Assembly (NCBI RefSeq): GCF_000023265.1
Contig: NC_013124.1
Location: 620,001 to 684,000, forward strand
Reading direction: 5' to 3'
Source of the DNA: Acidimicrobium ferrooxidans DSM 10331
Lineage (GTDB): Bacteria > Actinomycetota > Acidimicrobiia > Acidimicrobiales > Acidimicrobiaceae
DNA: 64,000 bases
Made by a program: the position numbers and the translations under genes. Numbering within the stretch: position 1 is the stretch's first letter; each line of letters opens with the position of its first letter. Shown piece after piece: positions 46,668-56,061 of the stretch. The notes beneath the pieces were generated by a model. The model was not told the DNA's origin. It saw only the letters and a program-made list of their open reading frames with translations, and searched no databases.

Positions 46668-47428
46668 GGCTGACCAAGCTCGTCGGGGCGGGCAACGACT
46701 TCCTCGTGACCACCGATCCGGACGAGACGGCGCGGCTCGAGCCGAGCGTCGTCGTGGCCCTGTGCGATCGCCGCAACGGCGTCGGTGCCGACGGGGTGAT
46801 TGGTCTGGATGCGCACGACGCCATGGTGCTCTACAACGCCGATGGGTCGAGGGCCGAGATGAGCGGGAACGGCCTGCGCTGTCTCGGGCACCTCGTCACC
46901 GAGGAGCGAGGCGTGGGCGAGGTGGCGTTCGAGACCGACGCTGGCCGGCGGATCTATCGGCGCGTCGGGCGTGAGGGAGGCAGCGTCCTCGGGGCGACCA
47001 CCATGGGTCCGGTCAGCGTGCGGGCGAACGAGCGCGGTTGGTTCGTCGACGCCGGCAACCCGCACGAGGTGCGCCAGCTCGCGAGCCCGCAGGAGCTTGC
47101 GAGCCTCGACGTGGCGAGCCTCGGTCGTTGCGCCCAGGCGCACTACCCTCAGGGGGTGAACGTGGAGTGGGCCGTGGTGCTCGCGCCGGACGAGGTGGTG
47201 ATGCGGGTGTTCGAGCGTGGCGTCGGTGAGACGGAGGCCTGTGGTACCGGATCGACGGCCGTCGCGGTGGCGCTCGCGTCCGCAGGGCTCGTCGAGCGCA
47301 CGTCGGTGCGGGTGCGCAACCCGGGCGGGGCACTCACGGTCGAGGTCACCGAGCCAGAGCCTGTCCTCGTGGGTCCGAGCCGCCTCGTCGCCTCCGTCGA
47401 CGTCGACGTGGAGGCGCTTCGCGCGTGA
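46664..47428 (+). CDS. dapF: Diaminopimelate epimerase
   Basis: 254 aa. Both catalytic cysteines are present: G-N-G-L-R-C (~71) and A-C-G-T-G-S (~191). Converts LL-DAP to meso-DAP for peptidoglycan and lysine. GTGA overlaps on both sides couple it to miaA and hflX. Confidence 0.95.
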   Translation: MRLTKLVGAGNDFLVTTDPDETARLEPSVVVALCDRRNGVGADGVIGLDAHDAMVLYNADGSRAEMSGNGLRCLGHLVTEERGVGEVAFETDAGRRIYRRVGREGGSVLGATTMGPVSVRANERGWFVDAGNPHEVRQLASPQELASLDVASLGRCAQAHYPQGVNVEWAVVLAPDEVVMRVFERGVGETEACGTGSTAVAVALASAGLVERTSVRVRNPGGALTVEVTEPEPVLVGPSRLVASVDVDVEALRA

Positions 47429-48702
47429 CGCTGATCGAGCGCTCGTTCCGCGAGCGCATCTTGCTCGTCGGCGTCGTCCACCATGGCGAGCGTCGCGAAG
47501 CGGTCGAGGACTCCCTTGCCGAGCTCGCCGCGTTGGTCGACACCGCGGGCGCTGACGTCGTGGATCGAGAGCTCGTGCGTCGTGACGCGGTGGATCCGGC
47601 GACCTACGTGGGCTCGGGCAAGGCTGCTGAACTCGCGGAGCGCTCCGAGGCCCTCGACGTCGACACCGTCGTCTTTGACGACCCACTCTCGCCGGCCCAA
47701 CAGCGCAACCTCGAGCGGATCCTCGGACGCACGGCGATCGACCGCACGGCCGTCATCCTGGACGTGTTCGCGCAGAACGCCCGCAGCGAGGAAGGACGTC
47801 GCCAGGTGGAGCTCGCCCTGCTCTCGTACCGGTTGCCACGGCTTCGCGGTCGGGGGGTGGCGCTGTCGCAGCAGGTCGGGCGCATCGGGACTCGAGGTCC
47901 TGGCGAGACCAAGCTCGAGGAGGATCGTCGTCGTATCCAGGCTCGTATGGCGCAACTACGCCGTGAGCTCGACCAGCTCGCCAGGCGTCGGTTGGTGCAG
48001 CGGCGAGCGCGGCTCGCGTCGCGCCAGGCGCAGGTTGCCCTCGTCGGCTACACCAACGTCGGCAAGTCGGCCTTGTTGCGGGCGCTGTCGGGTGCGGACG
48101 TGCTCGTCGAGAACCGGCTGTTCGCCACCTTGGATCCCCGGACCCGTCGGGTGGCGCTCCCGGGAGGCGAGACGATCCTCGTCACCGACACCGTGGGCTT
48201 CATCCGCAAGCTGCCCCACGAGCTCATCGAGTCGTTCCGTTCGACGCTCGAACAGGTGGCCGAGGCCGATCTGCTCCTGCACGTCGCCGACGCATCCAGT
48301 CCTGACGTCGCGGCCCAGATCGCTGAGGTCGAACGCACCCTCGCCGAGATCGGTGCCGATCGCGTGCCGCGGCTCGTCGTCTACAACAAGGTCGACCTTC
48401 GGCCGATCGACACGCTCGCTGCTGGCGTCCCCGAAGGAGTCGCGATCTCGGCCGAGCACGACATCGGCCTCGACGACCTGCGTGCTGCCATCGCCGCGGC
48501 GCTCGATGCGATGCGGCGTCCGCGTCGCTACGTGGTTCCGGCTGGGCGGGGTGACGTGCTCGCGCTCATCCATCGCGAGGGTGCCGTCGTGCGAGAGGAG
48601 GTGGATGCGGAGCGGGTGCTCATCGACGCGGTGCTCGACGATGCCTCCGATCGGCTGGTCCGCCGGGCGCTCGGAGAGGCGCCACCTGAGCCGCTAGGGT
48701 GA
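47425..48702 (+). CDS. hflX: Ribosome-associated GTPase HflX
   Basis: 425 aa. N-terminal HflX domain (~20-175) with a coiled-coil, then a GTPase domain: G-Y-T-N-V-G-K-S (~208-215), D-T-V-G-F (~257-261), N-K-V-D (~325). Splits stalled 70S ribosomes under stress. miaA-hflX linkage is widespread; here dapF is inserted between them. Confidence 0.94.
   Translation: MTLIERSFRERILLVGVVHHGERREAVEDSLAELAALVDTAGADVVDRELVRRDAVDPATYVGSGKAAELAERSEALDVDTVVFDDPLSPAQQRNLERILGRTAIDRTAVILDVFAQNARSEEGRRQVELALLSYRLPRLRGRGVALSQQVGRIGTRGPGETKLEEDRRRIQARMAQLRRELDQLARRRLVQRRARLASRQAQVALVGYTNVGKSALLRALSGADVLVENRLFATLDPRTRRVALPGGETILVTDTVGFIRKLPHELIESFRSTLEQVAEADLLLHVADASSPDVAAQIAEVERTLAEIGADRVPRLVVYNKVDLRPIDTLAAGVPEGVAISAEHDIGLDDLRAAIAAALDAMRRPRRYVVPAGRGDVLALIHREGAVVREEVDAERVLIDAVLDDASDRLVRRALGEAPPEPLG
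48695..48700 (+). promoter_or_regulatory. -10 element TAGGGT before dapC
   Basis: TAGGGT, 6 nt, then GTG 48707. It overlaps the hflX stop. Confidence 0.4.
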
Positions 48703-48706
48703 GGCG

Positions 48707-49792
48707 GTGTCGCAGCGCCCCTCCCGCGTCGAGCTCACCGCGCTCGCAGCCGATCGGCACCCGTTCGTCGTCGATGCGTCCATCGGCTCGCCCGTCGATC
48801 CGCCCCCAGCGTTCGTCCCGCACCTGCTCGCGTGCCAGGGGGAGGAGCGTGCGTACCCGCCAGCGGCAGGGACGCCCGCACTCGTGGAGTCGGCGACGCG
48901 CTGGTTCCACGCGCTGCGGGGGGTGACGCTCCCCGACGGCGCGGTCGCGCCGACCATGGGGTCCAAGGAGGCCATCGGTACGCTGGCGTGGTTGCTTCGG
49001 GAGCGCCGACCCGATCGGGGGGTCGTGCTCATCCCCGGGCGCGCCTACCCCACCTACGCCGAGGGAGCGCGGGCGGCCGGCTGTGAGATCGTGCGGGTCC
49101 CGGACGACTGCTCGGGTGCTCCTGCCTTCGACGCCGTGGCTGCGTCCGTGTGGGATCGCACGTTGGTCGCGTGGGTCAACTCGCCGTCGAATCCGACCGG
49201 TGCGGTCTATGACCCGGGGCCGGTCGTCGCCCTCGCCCGCGAGCACGGTGCGGTGCTGGCCTCGGACGAGGCCTACGGCGACTTCGTGTGGTCGGGGGAG
49301 GCCCCGAGCGCGCTGCGCGCGGGGCTCGAGGGCACGCTCGCGCTCGTGTCGCTCTCGAAGCGCTCCAACCTGGCCGGGCTGCGGCTCGGTCTCGTGGCGG
49401 GCGACCCCATGCTCGTGGACGAGGTGGTCGCGCGCCGACGCGCGCTCGGCCTCTTGGCCTCAGGGCCCTCCCAAGCAGTGGCGGCCGAGGCGCTCGCCGA
49501 CGAGGGTCACGTCGCCGAGCAGCGCTCGCGCTACGCTGGGCGGCTGCGCCGCTTGGCCCGGGTCATCGAGGCGGTCGCCGACGTCCCGGTGCGCGTACCC
49601 GATGGCGGCATCTACCTCTGGGTCCGCGCTCCCGACGACGACGGGGCGGCGTTCGCCAGGTGGCTCGCGACGCGCCTCGGGATCGTCGTCGCCGACGGTG
49701 CCGACTACGGCGATCGTGCGTTCGTGCGCATTGCGGCGACGGTGAAGGATCGGGCGATCGATGCCCTGTGGGAGCGGGGAGGAGTGCGATGA
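48707..49792 (+). CDS. dapC: Aminotransferase, N-succinyldiaminopimelate aminotransferase
   Basis: 361 aa class I/II PLP enzyme. N-S-P-S-N-P-T-G (~157-164), D-E-A-Y-G-D (~187), the PLP lysine in S-L-S-K-R-S-N (~219) and the C-terminal R. Directly before dapD and dapE, so the DapC role in the succinylase pathway is well supported. ATGA overlap with dapD. Confidence 0.9.
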   Translation: MSQRPSRVELTALAADRHPFVVDASIGSPVDPPPAFVPHLLACQGEERAYPPAAGTPALVESATRWFHALRGVTLPDGAVAPTMGSKEAIGTLAWLLRERRPDRGVVLIPGRAYPTYAEGARAAGCEIVRVPDDCSGAPAFDAVAASVWDRTLVAWVNSPSNPTGAVYDPGPVVALAREHGAVLASDEAYGDFVWSGEAPSALRAGLEGTLALVSLSKRSNLAGLRLGLVAGDPMLVDEVVARRRALGLLASGPSQAVAAEALADEGHVAEQRSRYAGRLRRLARVIEAVADVPVRVPDGGIYLWVRAPDDDGAAFARWLATRLGIVVADGADYGDRAFVRIAATVKDRAIDALWERGGVR

Positions 49793-50604
49793 CCGAGGAC
49801 GCGCGTGCGGCCAGCGTGCATGGCGCGTTCGCACATGGCGAACCGATCGATACCGCGGTGCTCGTCTCGGTGTTCGAGGACCTCGAGCGCGGCGCGCTGC
49901 GGGTGGCCTCCGTCGACTGGGACGAGGGCCGGGTGGTGGTGCACGAGTGGGTCAAGGAGGCGATCCTGCTCTCGTTCGGCCACTGGCCACTCGTGGAGTC
50001 CGAGGCCGGCCCGCTCACCTGGGTCGATCGCATCCCGCTGCGGCGCGATCTCGCCGAAGCGCGGGTACGTGCGGTGCCCGGGGCGATCGTGCGGCGAGGG
50101 ACCTATCTCGGCGCGGGTGTCACGCTCATGCCGAGCTTCGTGAACGTCGGCGCCTCGGTCGGTGAGTCGACGATGGTGGACACCTGGGCCACGGTGGGCT
50201 CGTGTGCCCAGATCGGCGCCCGTGTCCACCTCTCGGGAGGCGTGGGCATCGGCGGGGTCCTCGAGCCGCCGCAGGCCGCTCCCGTCGTGGTGGGTGACGA
50301 CGCCTTCGTCGGCTCGCGCGCGATCGTGGTCGAGGGCTCGATCGTCGGGCGGGGCGCGGTGGTGGCCGCCGGGGCGGTGGTGACCCCGACGATTCCGATC
50401 ATCGACGTCGCCACCGGCGACGAGCTTGAGCGCGGCAGGGTGCCCGACTGGTCGGTCGTTGTGCCCGGCACGCGAGAGCGCCGTTGGCCCGGTGGGACCT
50501 TCGGCCTCGCGGCTCTGCTCGTGATCGCGCGGCTGCCCGAGGGGGAGCGCCACGAGAAGGCCGCGCTGAACGACCTCCTGCGCGCGCACGGCGGAGCCCT
50601 GTGA
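49789..50604 (+). CDS. dapD: Tetrahydrodipicolinate N-succinyltransferase
   Basis: 271 aa left-handed beta-helix acyltransferase with hexapeptide repeats (~100-210), including F-V-N-V-G-A-S-V-G-E-S-T-M-V-D-T-W and G-G-V-G-I-G-G-V-L-E-P. Transfers succinyl from succinyl-CoA. GTGA overlap with dapE. Confidence 0.93.
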   Translation: MTEDARAASVHGAFAHGEPIDTAVLVSVFEDLERGALRVASVDWDEGRVVVHEWVKEAILLSFGHWPLVESEAGPLTWVDRIPLRRDLAEARVRAVPGAIVRRGTYLGAGVTLMPSFVNVGASVGESTMVDTWATVGSCAQIGARVHLSGGVGIGGVLEPPQAAPVVVGDDAFVGSRAIVVEGSIVGRGAVVAAGAVVTPTIPIIDVATGDELERGRVPDWSVVVPGTRERRWPGGTFGLAALLVIARLPEGERHEKAALNDLLRAHGGAL

Positions 50605-51635
50605 GGGACCCGGTCGAGCTCGCGGCGGCCTACCTCGAGGTTCCCTCCGTCACCGGCGACGAGGCGGCGCTCGCTCGGCTCGTCGGTGAGCACCTCGATG
50701 CGGCGGGGCTTCGAGTCGAGGTGGTGGCGGGCTGCGTCGTGGCTCGCAACCACGGCGGGGACTCCTCGGCGACGCTGCTCGTCGGCCATCTCGACACCGT
50801 TCCCGGTGAGCTCCCTGTCGCCGTCGACGAACTGGTGTTGCGTGGACGGGGTGCCGTCGACATGAAGGCAGGGCTCGCGGTCGCGGTGGCGCTGGCGTGC
50901 TCGGAGCCCTCCGTGCCCGTGACCGTCGTCGCCTATCCGGGCGAGGAGGGTCCGATCACAGGCAACGGGCTCGCGCACCTCGTGGCCGAGCGCCCCGAAC
51001 TCCTCGCGGGTGCTCGCGGCGTGCTCCTCGAACCCACGGGTGGGTTCCTCGAGCTGGGGTGCCAAGGGGTCGTGCGCGCGACGCTCCGACTGCGTGGGCG
51101 TCGAGCCCACGTTGCTCGAGCCTGGATGGGCCGCAACGCCATCGATCGGGTCGGCGAGGCGCTCGGGACGCTTCGCGCCCTGGAACGTCGCGAACCCCAG
51201 ATCGGCCCGGTGCGCTACCGCGAGGCGATCGAGGTCGTCGGGGTGCGTGGGGGCGTTGCATGGAACGTCGTGCCGGACCTCGTCGAGATCGACGTGAGCT
51301 ATCGGTTCGCCCCCGACCTCGATGCTGCCCGGGCGCGCCAGCGCCTCGAGGAGGCCGTGCGTCCCGTGATGGACGACGGTGATGACCTCGAGGTCGCCGA
51401 GGCCGTGCCGGGCGCGGTGAGTGACCTCGGTCGGTTCGGCGCACTGCGCAGCGGCGCGTTCGGCGTGCGTGCCAAGCTCGGCTGGACCGACGTCGCCCAA
51501 CTCGTCGCGGCGGGCGTGCCGGCGGTGAACTTCGGACCGGGGGATCCAGAACTTGCCCACACGGATCAGGAGATGGTCGAGGTGGCCGAGGTGCGCCACG
51601 TCGCCCAGGCGCTGTGGCGGTGGTTGCACGCCTAG
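50601..51635 (+). CDS. dapE: Succinyl-diaminopimelate desuccinylase
   Basis: 344 aa M20 metallopeptidase. H-L-D-T-V-P (~64-69), G-R-G-A-V-D-M-K (~83-90) and G-E-E-G-P (~115-119) give the di-zinc site. Releases LL-DAP. Last gene of the DAP operon; IS3 copy 1 lies 219 bp downstream. Confidence 0.94.
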   Translation: MRDPVELAAAYLEVPSVTGDEAALARLVGEHLDAAGLRVEVVAGCVVARNHGGDSSATLLVGHLDTVPGELPVAVDELVLRGRGAVDMKAGLAVAVALACSEPSVPVTVVAYPGEEGPITGNGLAHLVAERPELLAGARGVLLEPTGGFLELGCQGVVRATLRLRGRRAHVARAWMGRNAIDRVGEALGTLRALERREPQIGPVRYREAIEVVGVRGGVAWNVVPDLVEIDVSYRFAPDLDAARARQRLEEAVRPVMDDGDDLEVAEAVPGAVSDLGRFGALRSGAFGVRAKLGWTDVAQLVAAGVPAVNFGPGDPELAHTDQEMVEVAEVRHVAQALWRWLHA

Positions 51636-51885
51636 GACGATGGTTCGCCTCTTCCGATGGCGAGTGAGGCCAGACCTCGGACTCGCGATGCGGGTCGAGG
51701 TGGAGGTGAGGAGGCCCATCCCTGGGCGAAGGGTCGCTCTCGAGCACCTCCGATGCAGTGTCTGAGCGCAGCCGGTCTGGCCCGCCGTGTGCTCGGGCGT
51801 GGTGGGGCAGGCAGATGGGCGTGGGCCTGTGGCGCCCGACGCCGTAGGTCGGGGTGAGGTGCCCCAGATTTCGTAGACACCCAGG

Positions 51886-52755
51886 TTACTTCACGCGAGC
51901 CTCCTCCGCGACGAGGTGCTCGAAGACGACTGGGGCAAGGTAGCCGATCTTCGAGCAGCTGCGCTGGTGGTTGTAGAACTGGATGTAGCTCTGTATGCCG
52001 CGGCGCAGCTCGGCGAGGTCGCCAAAGGCGTGGCGGTAGAAGAACTCGTGTTTGAAGATCGACCAGAAGGACTCCGCGCTCGCGTGGTCGTAGCAGGTGC
52101 CGGTTCGCCCCATGGAGCGCGTGATCCCGTGTCGGGCACAGAAGGCCACAACTCGATGGTCGCTGAACTGACTCCCTCGGTCGGTGTGCCAGATGACCCC
52201 CTGCGCGTGGGACCCACGCACCGCGACGGCCTGGCCGAGGGCCTCGAGCACGAGCGTGGTCTCCATGCGCTCCGCGACGCTCCATCCGAGCACCCGCCGC
52301 GAGTGCTCGTCGCGCACCACACACAGGTATGCCATCGCGCCGGCGAGAGCGAGGTAGGTGATGTCCGAGGTCCAGAGGGCGTGCAGGCGCCCCGGGTCGA
52401 ACTTCCTGGCAACGAGGTCTGGTGGGTAGATCGCCTTCGGATCGGCGTGGGTGGTCGCTGGGCGGAACCTCCTGGGGCTGATACCGGCGATGCCGCGCCT
52501 GGCCATCGCTGCTGCCACCGTGTTGTGGCTCGTCACCACGCCAGCGGCGAGGAGTGCCGCCGTGATCCGTCGTGCGCCGTAGGTGCCAGAGGATGCCTGG
52601 TGGACCGCGACCACTCGGTTCTCGAGGTCGCGTCTTGCACATGCCCGACGCGACGGTGCTACCTGGGTGCGTCGCCATCGGTAGTAGCCAGCCCGGGAGA
52701 CCTCGAGTAAGCGTGCCATCCGTTTGATCTCGAAGCGAGCGTACTCCGCCTCCAT
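51886..52755 (-). CDS. IS3-family transposase OrfB, copy 1
   Basis: 289 aa from ATG 52755. HTH_21 at the N-terminus, then an rve integrase core: D131 (W-T-S-D-I-T), D192 (H-T-D-R-G-S) and E228 (A-S-A-E-S-F-W) with 35 residues between the last two, the IS3 DD(35)E spacing. Its frame stays open upstream to 52947, overlapping orfA by 193 nt, so an OrfAB fusion by -1 frameshift is possible. Confidence 0.92.
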   Translation of the reverse strand: MEAEYARFEIKRMARLLEVSRAGYYRWRRTQVAPSRRACARRDLENRVVAVHQASSGTYGARRITAALLAAGVVTSHNTVAAAMARRGIAGISPRRFRPATTHADPKAIYPPDLVARKFDPGRLHALWTSDITYLALAGAMAYLCVVRDEHSRRVLGWSVAERMETTLVLEALGQAVAVRGSHAQGVIWHTDRGSQFSDHRVVAFCARHGITRSMGRTGTCYDHASAESFWSIFKHEFFYRHAFGDLAELRRGIQSYIQFYNHQRSCSKIGYLAPVVFEHLVAEEARVK

Positions 52756-53075
52756 CAGCGCGAATCTCTCTTGCTTGGTGGCTTCGCGGCGAAGTACGCG
52801 GCTGCTTTTCCCAGGAACTCGTTGTCCTTGCGCAGCTCCTCGAGCTCCCTGCGCAGCCTGATGAGCTCGGTGCGCTCCTGCGCCGTGAGGGGCGGGCTGC
52901 CAGTGGCGTTTGCTGCTTCGATCCGCCTGCGCTCCTCCCGCACCCATCGATAGAGGTTGTGCTCCCCGATCGCGAGCTCACGGGCCACCTCTGGGACGCT
53001 CCGGCCGCTGTCGATGACCCGGTGGGCCGCCTCGGTCCGGTACTCCAGGGTGAACTTCCTTCTCGACGTCCCCAT
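52755..53075 (-). CDS. IS3-family transposase OrfA, copy 1
   Basis: 106 aa. HTH of the IS3 type (K-F-T-L-E-Y-R-T-E-A ... V-P-E-V-A-R-E-L) and a C-terminal leucine-zipper-like helix (L-R-R-E-L-E-E-L-R). Its TGA shares one base with the orfB ATG (TGATG). GGAAAAG at 52811-52805 in orfA is a candidate -1 slip site. Confidence 0.92.
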   Translation of the reverse strand: MGTSRRKFTLEYRTEAAHRVIDSGRSVPEVARELAIGEHNLYRWVREERRRIEAANATGSPPLTAQERTELIRLRRELEELRKDNEFLGKAAAYFAAKPPSKRDSR

Positions 53076-53143
53076 CGACCTCCCCTTCCCTCTGCCATGG
53101 TACGTGTGACTTACGACGTGTCAACGGAATCTGGGGCGGCTCA

Positions 53144-54016
53144 GGGGACCAATGTGCGCGCTGGTCGGGTCGAGGTGGCGGCAGGCATGAGGTTGCGATG
53201 GCCACGACTGGATCGAGGGGGACGAGATCGTCTGTCAGTTGCGCTGCTTCGAACGCCTCGAGCGCGTTCACGGTGACCTTCGGCGCCTCGGTCCCCGTTG
53301 CGTGCTGTGGAGGTGCTCGAGGACGCGATCGGCGCCGTCCACGGCTTCACGATGCCGGGGACGCGCATCCCGTGGGTCGATTGCGCGCCGTGGTGATCGG
53401 TGTCGCAACCGAGTCCGCCGTTGCCGTGAGCTCGGCACCCTCGTGTGAGTGCTCGCTGCTCATCGCGGGCACCTAGGAGAGGGGCGCGTGTCGCCAGGCG
53501 AGCCGGGCCAGCGAGGGCTGCCGCGGGTCGGCAACGTGAGGCGCTCGAGGGGGCGAGTCGGTCGAGAGCGCCCTGGTTCGTGTGGCCCGGCTGGGTGTCG
53601 GTCTTCTCGTGGGGGTGCGCGCCTCGTGCGGCGAGCTCTGGTGCTTCCCAACCGGGAGCGCCGGACGTGGCTGAGCGTTCGAGAGCCCGCACACCGTGTC
53701 CTACGGGAGCTGCACGAGCGGCGGGCCAGCAGGTCACCTCGTACTCGGCCGCCCGCGTGGGCGAGCGAGGTGGCCGCGATGGCAAGGTCCTCGCGGCGAT
53801 TGGCGCCACGCTCGGACCCCGGCCCTCTCCGCTCGGTGCCGAACCCATCGAAGGTCGCACGATGCTGCGCGTCCATCCGAGCCGACCGCCACACGGGTGT
53901 GGTCGTCCTCCTCCTTCGGCGCTCCTTCGGCGTTGGCTGGCCCAGCAACGGCGGCGCGATCGCGACCGAGGCGCGGGTAACGTTCGCCCGAGGCCAGAAC
54001 GAGGAGGGTCGGAGCG
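53144..54016. other. Decayed DNA right of IS3 copy 1
   Basis: No complete gene. Around 53205-53395 there are coding-like patches in different frames on the plus strand (one ending I-P-W-V-D-C-A-P-W then TGA near 53394), as expected of a frame-shifted remnant. The rest has no start, domain or consistent frame. Confidence 0.5.
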
Positions 54017-54343
54017 ATGTTGGAGGGCACGGTCGTGACGGTGCTCTTCGAACTGCACGCTGAGGGGCTCGGCTATCGCGAGATCGCCCGCCGCACGGGC
54101 ATCTCCCGCAACACGGTGCGGCGCTACCTGCGCGACGGCGCGAGCGCGGGACAGGTCACTCGTCCCCGGCGCCGCTCCAAGCTGGATCCCTTCAAGCCCG
54201 AGATCGATCGCCTGGTGGCGGACGGGCTCACCTCGGCCCCGGCCATCACGGAACGGCTCAAGGAGCTGGGCTACACCGGCAAGGTCACCATCGTGCGCGA
54301 TTACGTGCGTACCATCCGTCAGGGTGCATCGCGCGGGGCGTGA
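54017..54343 (+). pseudogene. IS21-family IstA transposase, N-terminal fragment
   Basis: 108 aa. The first ~100 residues match the IstA N-terminus: a helix-turn-helix (G-Y-R-E-I-A-R-R-T-G-I-S-R-N-T-V-R-R-Y-L) and the following K-L-D-P-F-K-P-E-I-D segment. IstA is ~400-500 aa with an rve domain, absent here. The reading ends after R-D-Y-V-R-T-I-R in unrelated codons. No istB. Confidence 0.8.
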
Positions 54344-55022
54344 CCCGCGCCGCCATGCGAGCCAAGGGTTTCGGCGGTCGTCGTCGTATCGTGTTCGCGG
54401 AGGGGATGGCCGGCTCCCGAAGCCGAGTCCATCTCGCATGTGAGGCCCGGCGGTAGGGTCGTGCGGGCGCCATGTGCATCTGTGGGGGATCCTCGTCTGG
54501 TCGACAGGCCCCGGTGGCGTGCGGCATCGTGCGCTTCGTCGGGTGCACGCAGCGGGAGGGCGGCAGCCCGAGGCGTTCGGCTTGCGGGCGTGGTCCTTGC
54601 AGCAGCCGGGTCGGCGCAGCTCGCGTGTCGTCAACGCTGTGGTGCGGGTGCCGTCGCGCTGGTGCGAGCGCGTTCGGATCTCCTCGGATCTCGTCGACGA
54701 ACACCGGTGCTGGGTCTTGCGCCCGTCGGCGCGAGGCGTCGTCGGCCCGACGCACAATCCTCACGGCGCGGCCGGACGCTCTGGCACCGCTCAGGCGATG
54801 GGGGCGTTCATGGGGAACTGGAGGGCGAAGCGGCCTCGTGGCGCGTCGCATGGACTGCTCGCTGGGCGATGGGATCGGTTGGCGATGTCCTCGTGGTCCT
54901 CGAGCAGGTCGGAACGGTGCAAGGCATGCCGACCCGTCGGACACAGCACCTGCAGCGGCAGGGCTAAGCCAGGGGCGCGAGCACGTACCTGGACGCTCCT
55001 TGGCGAGCAGCCGGCGGCCTGG
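54344..55022. other. No recognisable gene
   Basis: About 680 bp of GC-rich DNA, open in several frames but without domain, start signal or preferred frame. Probably the remains of the event that truncated the IS21 element. Confidence 0.5.
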
Positions 55023-56024
55023 TCAGGGTGCCTGGTTGGCGAACTGTGCGTCGACGACCTGGCTCATTGGCATCGGCGTGTGGTAGTCGAGGTTGCCGGC
55101 GCCGAGGTAGACCGACTGCATGGAGGAGAGCACCGACGATTGGGGTGCGAGGGTTGGGGAGAAGACGTTCGGCGGCTCCGAGCGCAGCAGCGAGAGCGAT
55201 TCGCCGGTCGCCTTGGCGATGATGGCGAGGTTGGCGGCGCTGGTGGCGGCCGACCCTTGGAGGTCTTGCGCGCCCTTGGCGAGCGCGTCGAAGAAGCGTT
55301 GGGCGGCCGACGTGTGGATGAAGCTGCCCCCGTAGATGATGCCGGTGACGGCGATCCCAACGGGAGCCCCTGCAAGCACCGTGCCTTGGTGCTGCGCGAC
55401 GGCCGCTTGGAGGAACGGTGTCGCCATGTAGGCCGCAGCGACGCCGCCGTTCGCGAGAGCGGCGCCTTGTTCGGGGAAGTTGACGTTGACCAAGGTGACG
55501 CGAGCGAGCGAGAGGTGTGCCTTCTCGAGCGCGAGCGCGGTGAGGTAGGCGCCCGCGGAGCCCTGGCCACCTGCGACCGCAATGCGCTGGCCGGCGAGCT
55601 GGGAGAGCGAGGTGATGTGAGCGGCCGCCGAACCCACCAGGCCGTTAGCGGCGGCGCCCGGCGCCTCCTCGGCCATGGAGCCAACGACGCGGACGTCGAG
55701 GCCCTGGTGGATGGCGTTGAAGAGGCCGGCGCTGAAGCCGCCGAGGACGACCTGGACCCGGTTCGTCGCCGCCAGCGTGATCGCGCTCTGGCCGTTGGCG
55801 ACGACTTGGAGGTTCACCTTGATGTGCTCGGCGGCGAAGTAGCCGTGTGCTTCGGCGACGAAGAGCGGTGCGAAGAGGGGGAGCGGGACATAAGCCACCG
55901 TCACCGTGGTGGGGGCGGTCGATGAGGTGGTGGTCGACGAGGTGCTCGTGGTCGAGCCACACGCTGCCGCTGTCAATCCGAGAGCCGCTGTGAGCGCGAG
56001 AGCGCGACGATGGCGACGTTGCAT
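55023..56024 (-). CDS. ABC transporter substrate-binding protein, SsuA/TauA/NitT-like
   Basis: 333 aa. Signal sequence ending A-A-A-C (C about 22), so probably a lipoprotein; then a Ser/Thr linker and an NMT1/SsuA fold beginning T-V-T-V-A-Y-V-P. Binds an anion such as sulphonate, nitrate or thiamine precursor; which one cannot be told. ATG 56024 follows AAGGGGGG. A TAGCAT hexamer within a 15-bp repeat (56047-56061) lies upstream. Confidence 0.85.
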   Translation of the reverse strand: MQRRHRRALALTAALGLTAAACGSTTSTSSTTTSSTAPTTVTVAYVPLPLFAPLFVAEAHGYFAAEHIKVNLQVVANGQSAITLAATNRVQVVLGGFSAGLFNAIHQGLDVRVVGSMAEEAPGAAANGLVGSAAAHITSLSQLAGQRIAVAGGQGSAGAYLTALALEKAHLSLARVTLVNVNFPEQGAALANGGVAAAYMATPFLQAAVAQHQGTVLAGAPVGIAVTGIIYGGSFIHTSAAQRFFDALAKGAQDLQGSAATSAANLAIIAKATGESLSLLRSEPPNVFSPTLAPQSSVLSSMQSVYLGAGNLDYHTPMPMSQVVDAQFANQAP

Positions 56025-56046
56025 GGATCCCCCCTTGGTGCAAGCT

Positions 56047-56061
56047 GAGGGGATGCTAGCG
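56047..56061 (-). repeat. 15-bp repeated promoter-like element, copy A
   Basis: Minus strand CGCTAGCATCCCCTC, identical to 57694-57708. It lies upstream of the substrate-binding protein gene and contains a TAGCAT -10 candidate. Confidence 0.5.

Larger units (their letters stand above)
51855..53143 (-). mobile_element. IS3-family insertion sequence, copy 1
   Basis: 1,289 bp. Terminal inverted repeats begin TGAGgtGCCCCAGATT at the left and, on the other strand, TGAGccGCCCCAGATT at the right; about 22 of 26 positions match. Flanked by GGG (51852-51854 and 53144-53146), a likely 3-bp target duplication. Contains orfA and orfB on the minus strand. Its predicted proteins are identical to those of copy 2, offset 9,217 bp. 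Confidence 0.92.

Noticed and set aside
51632-53098. 488-codon third frame through IS3 copy 1, repeated in copy 2
   Set aside because: It recurs only because the copies are identical; orfA and orfB occupy the other two frames and carry the conserved domains.
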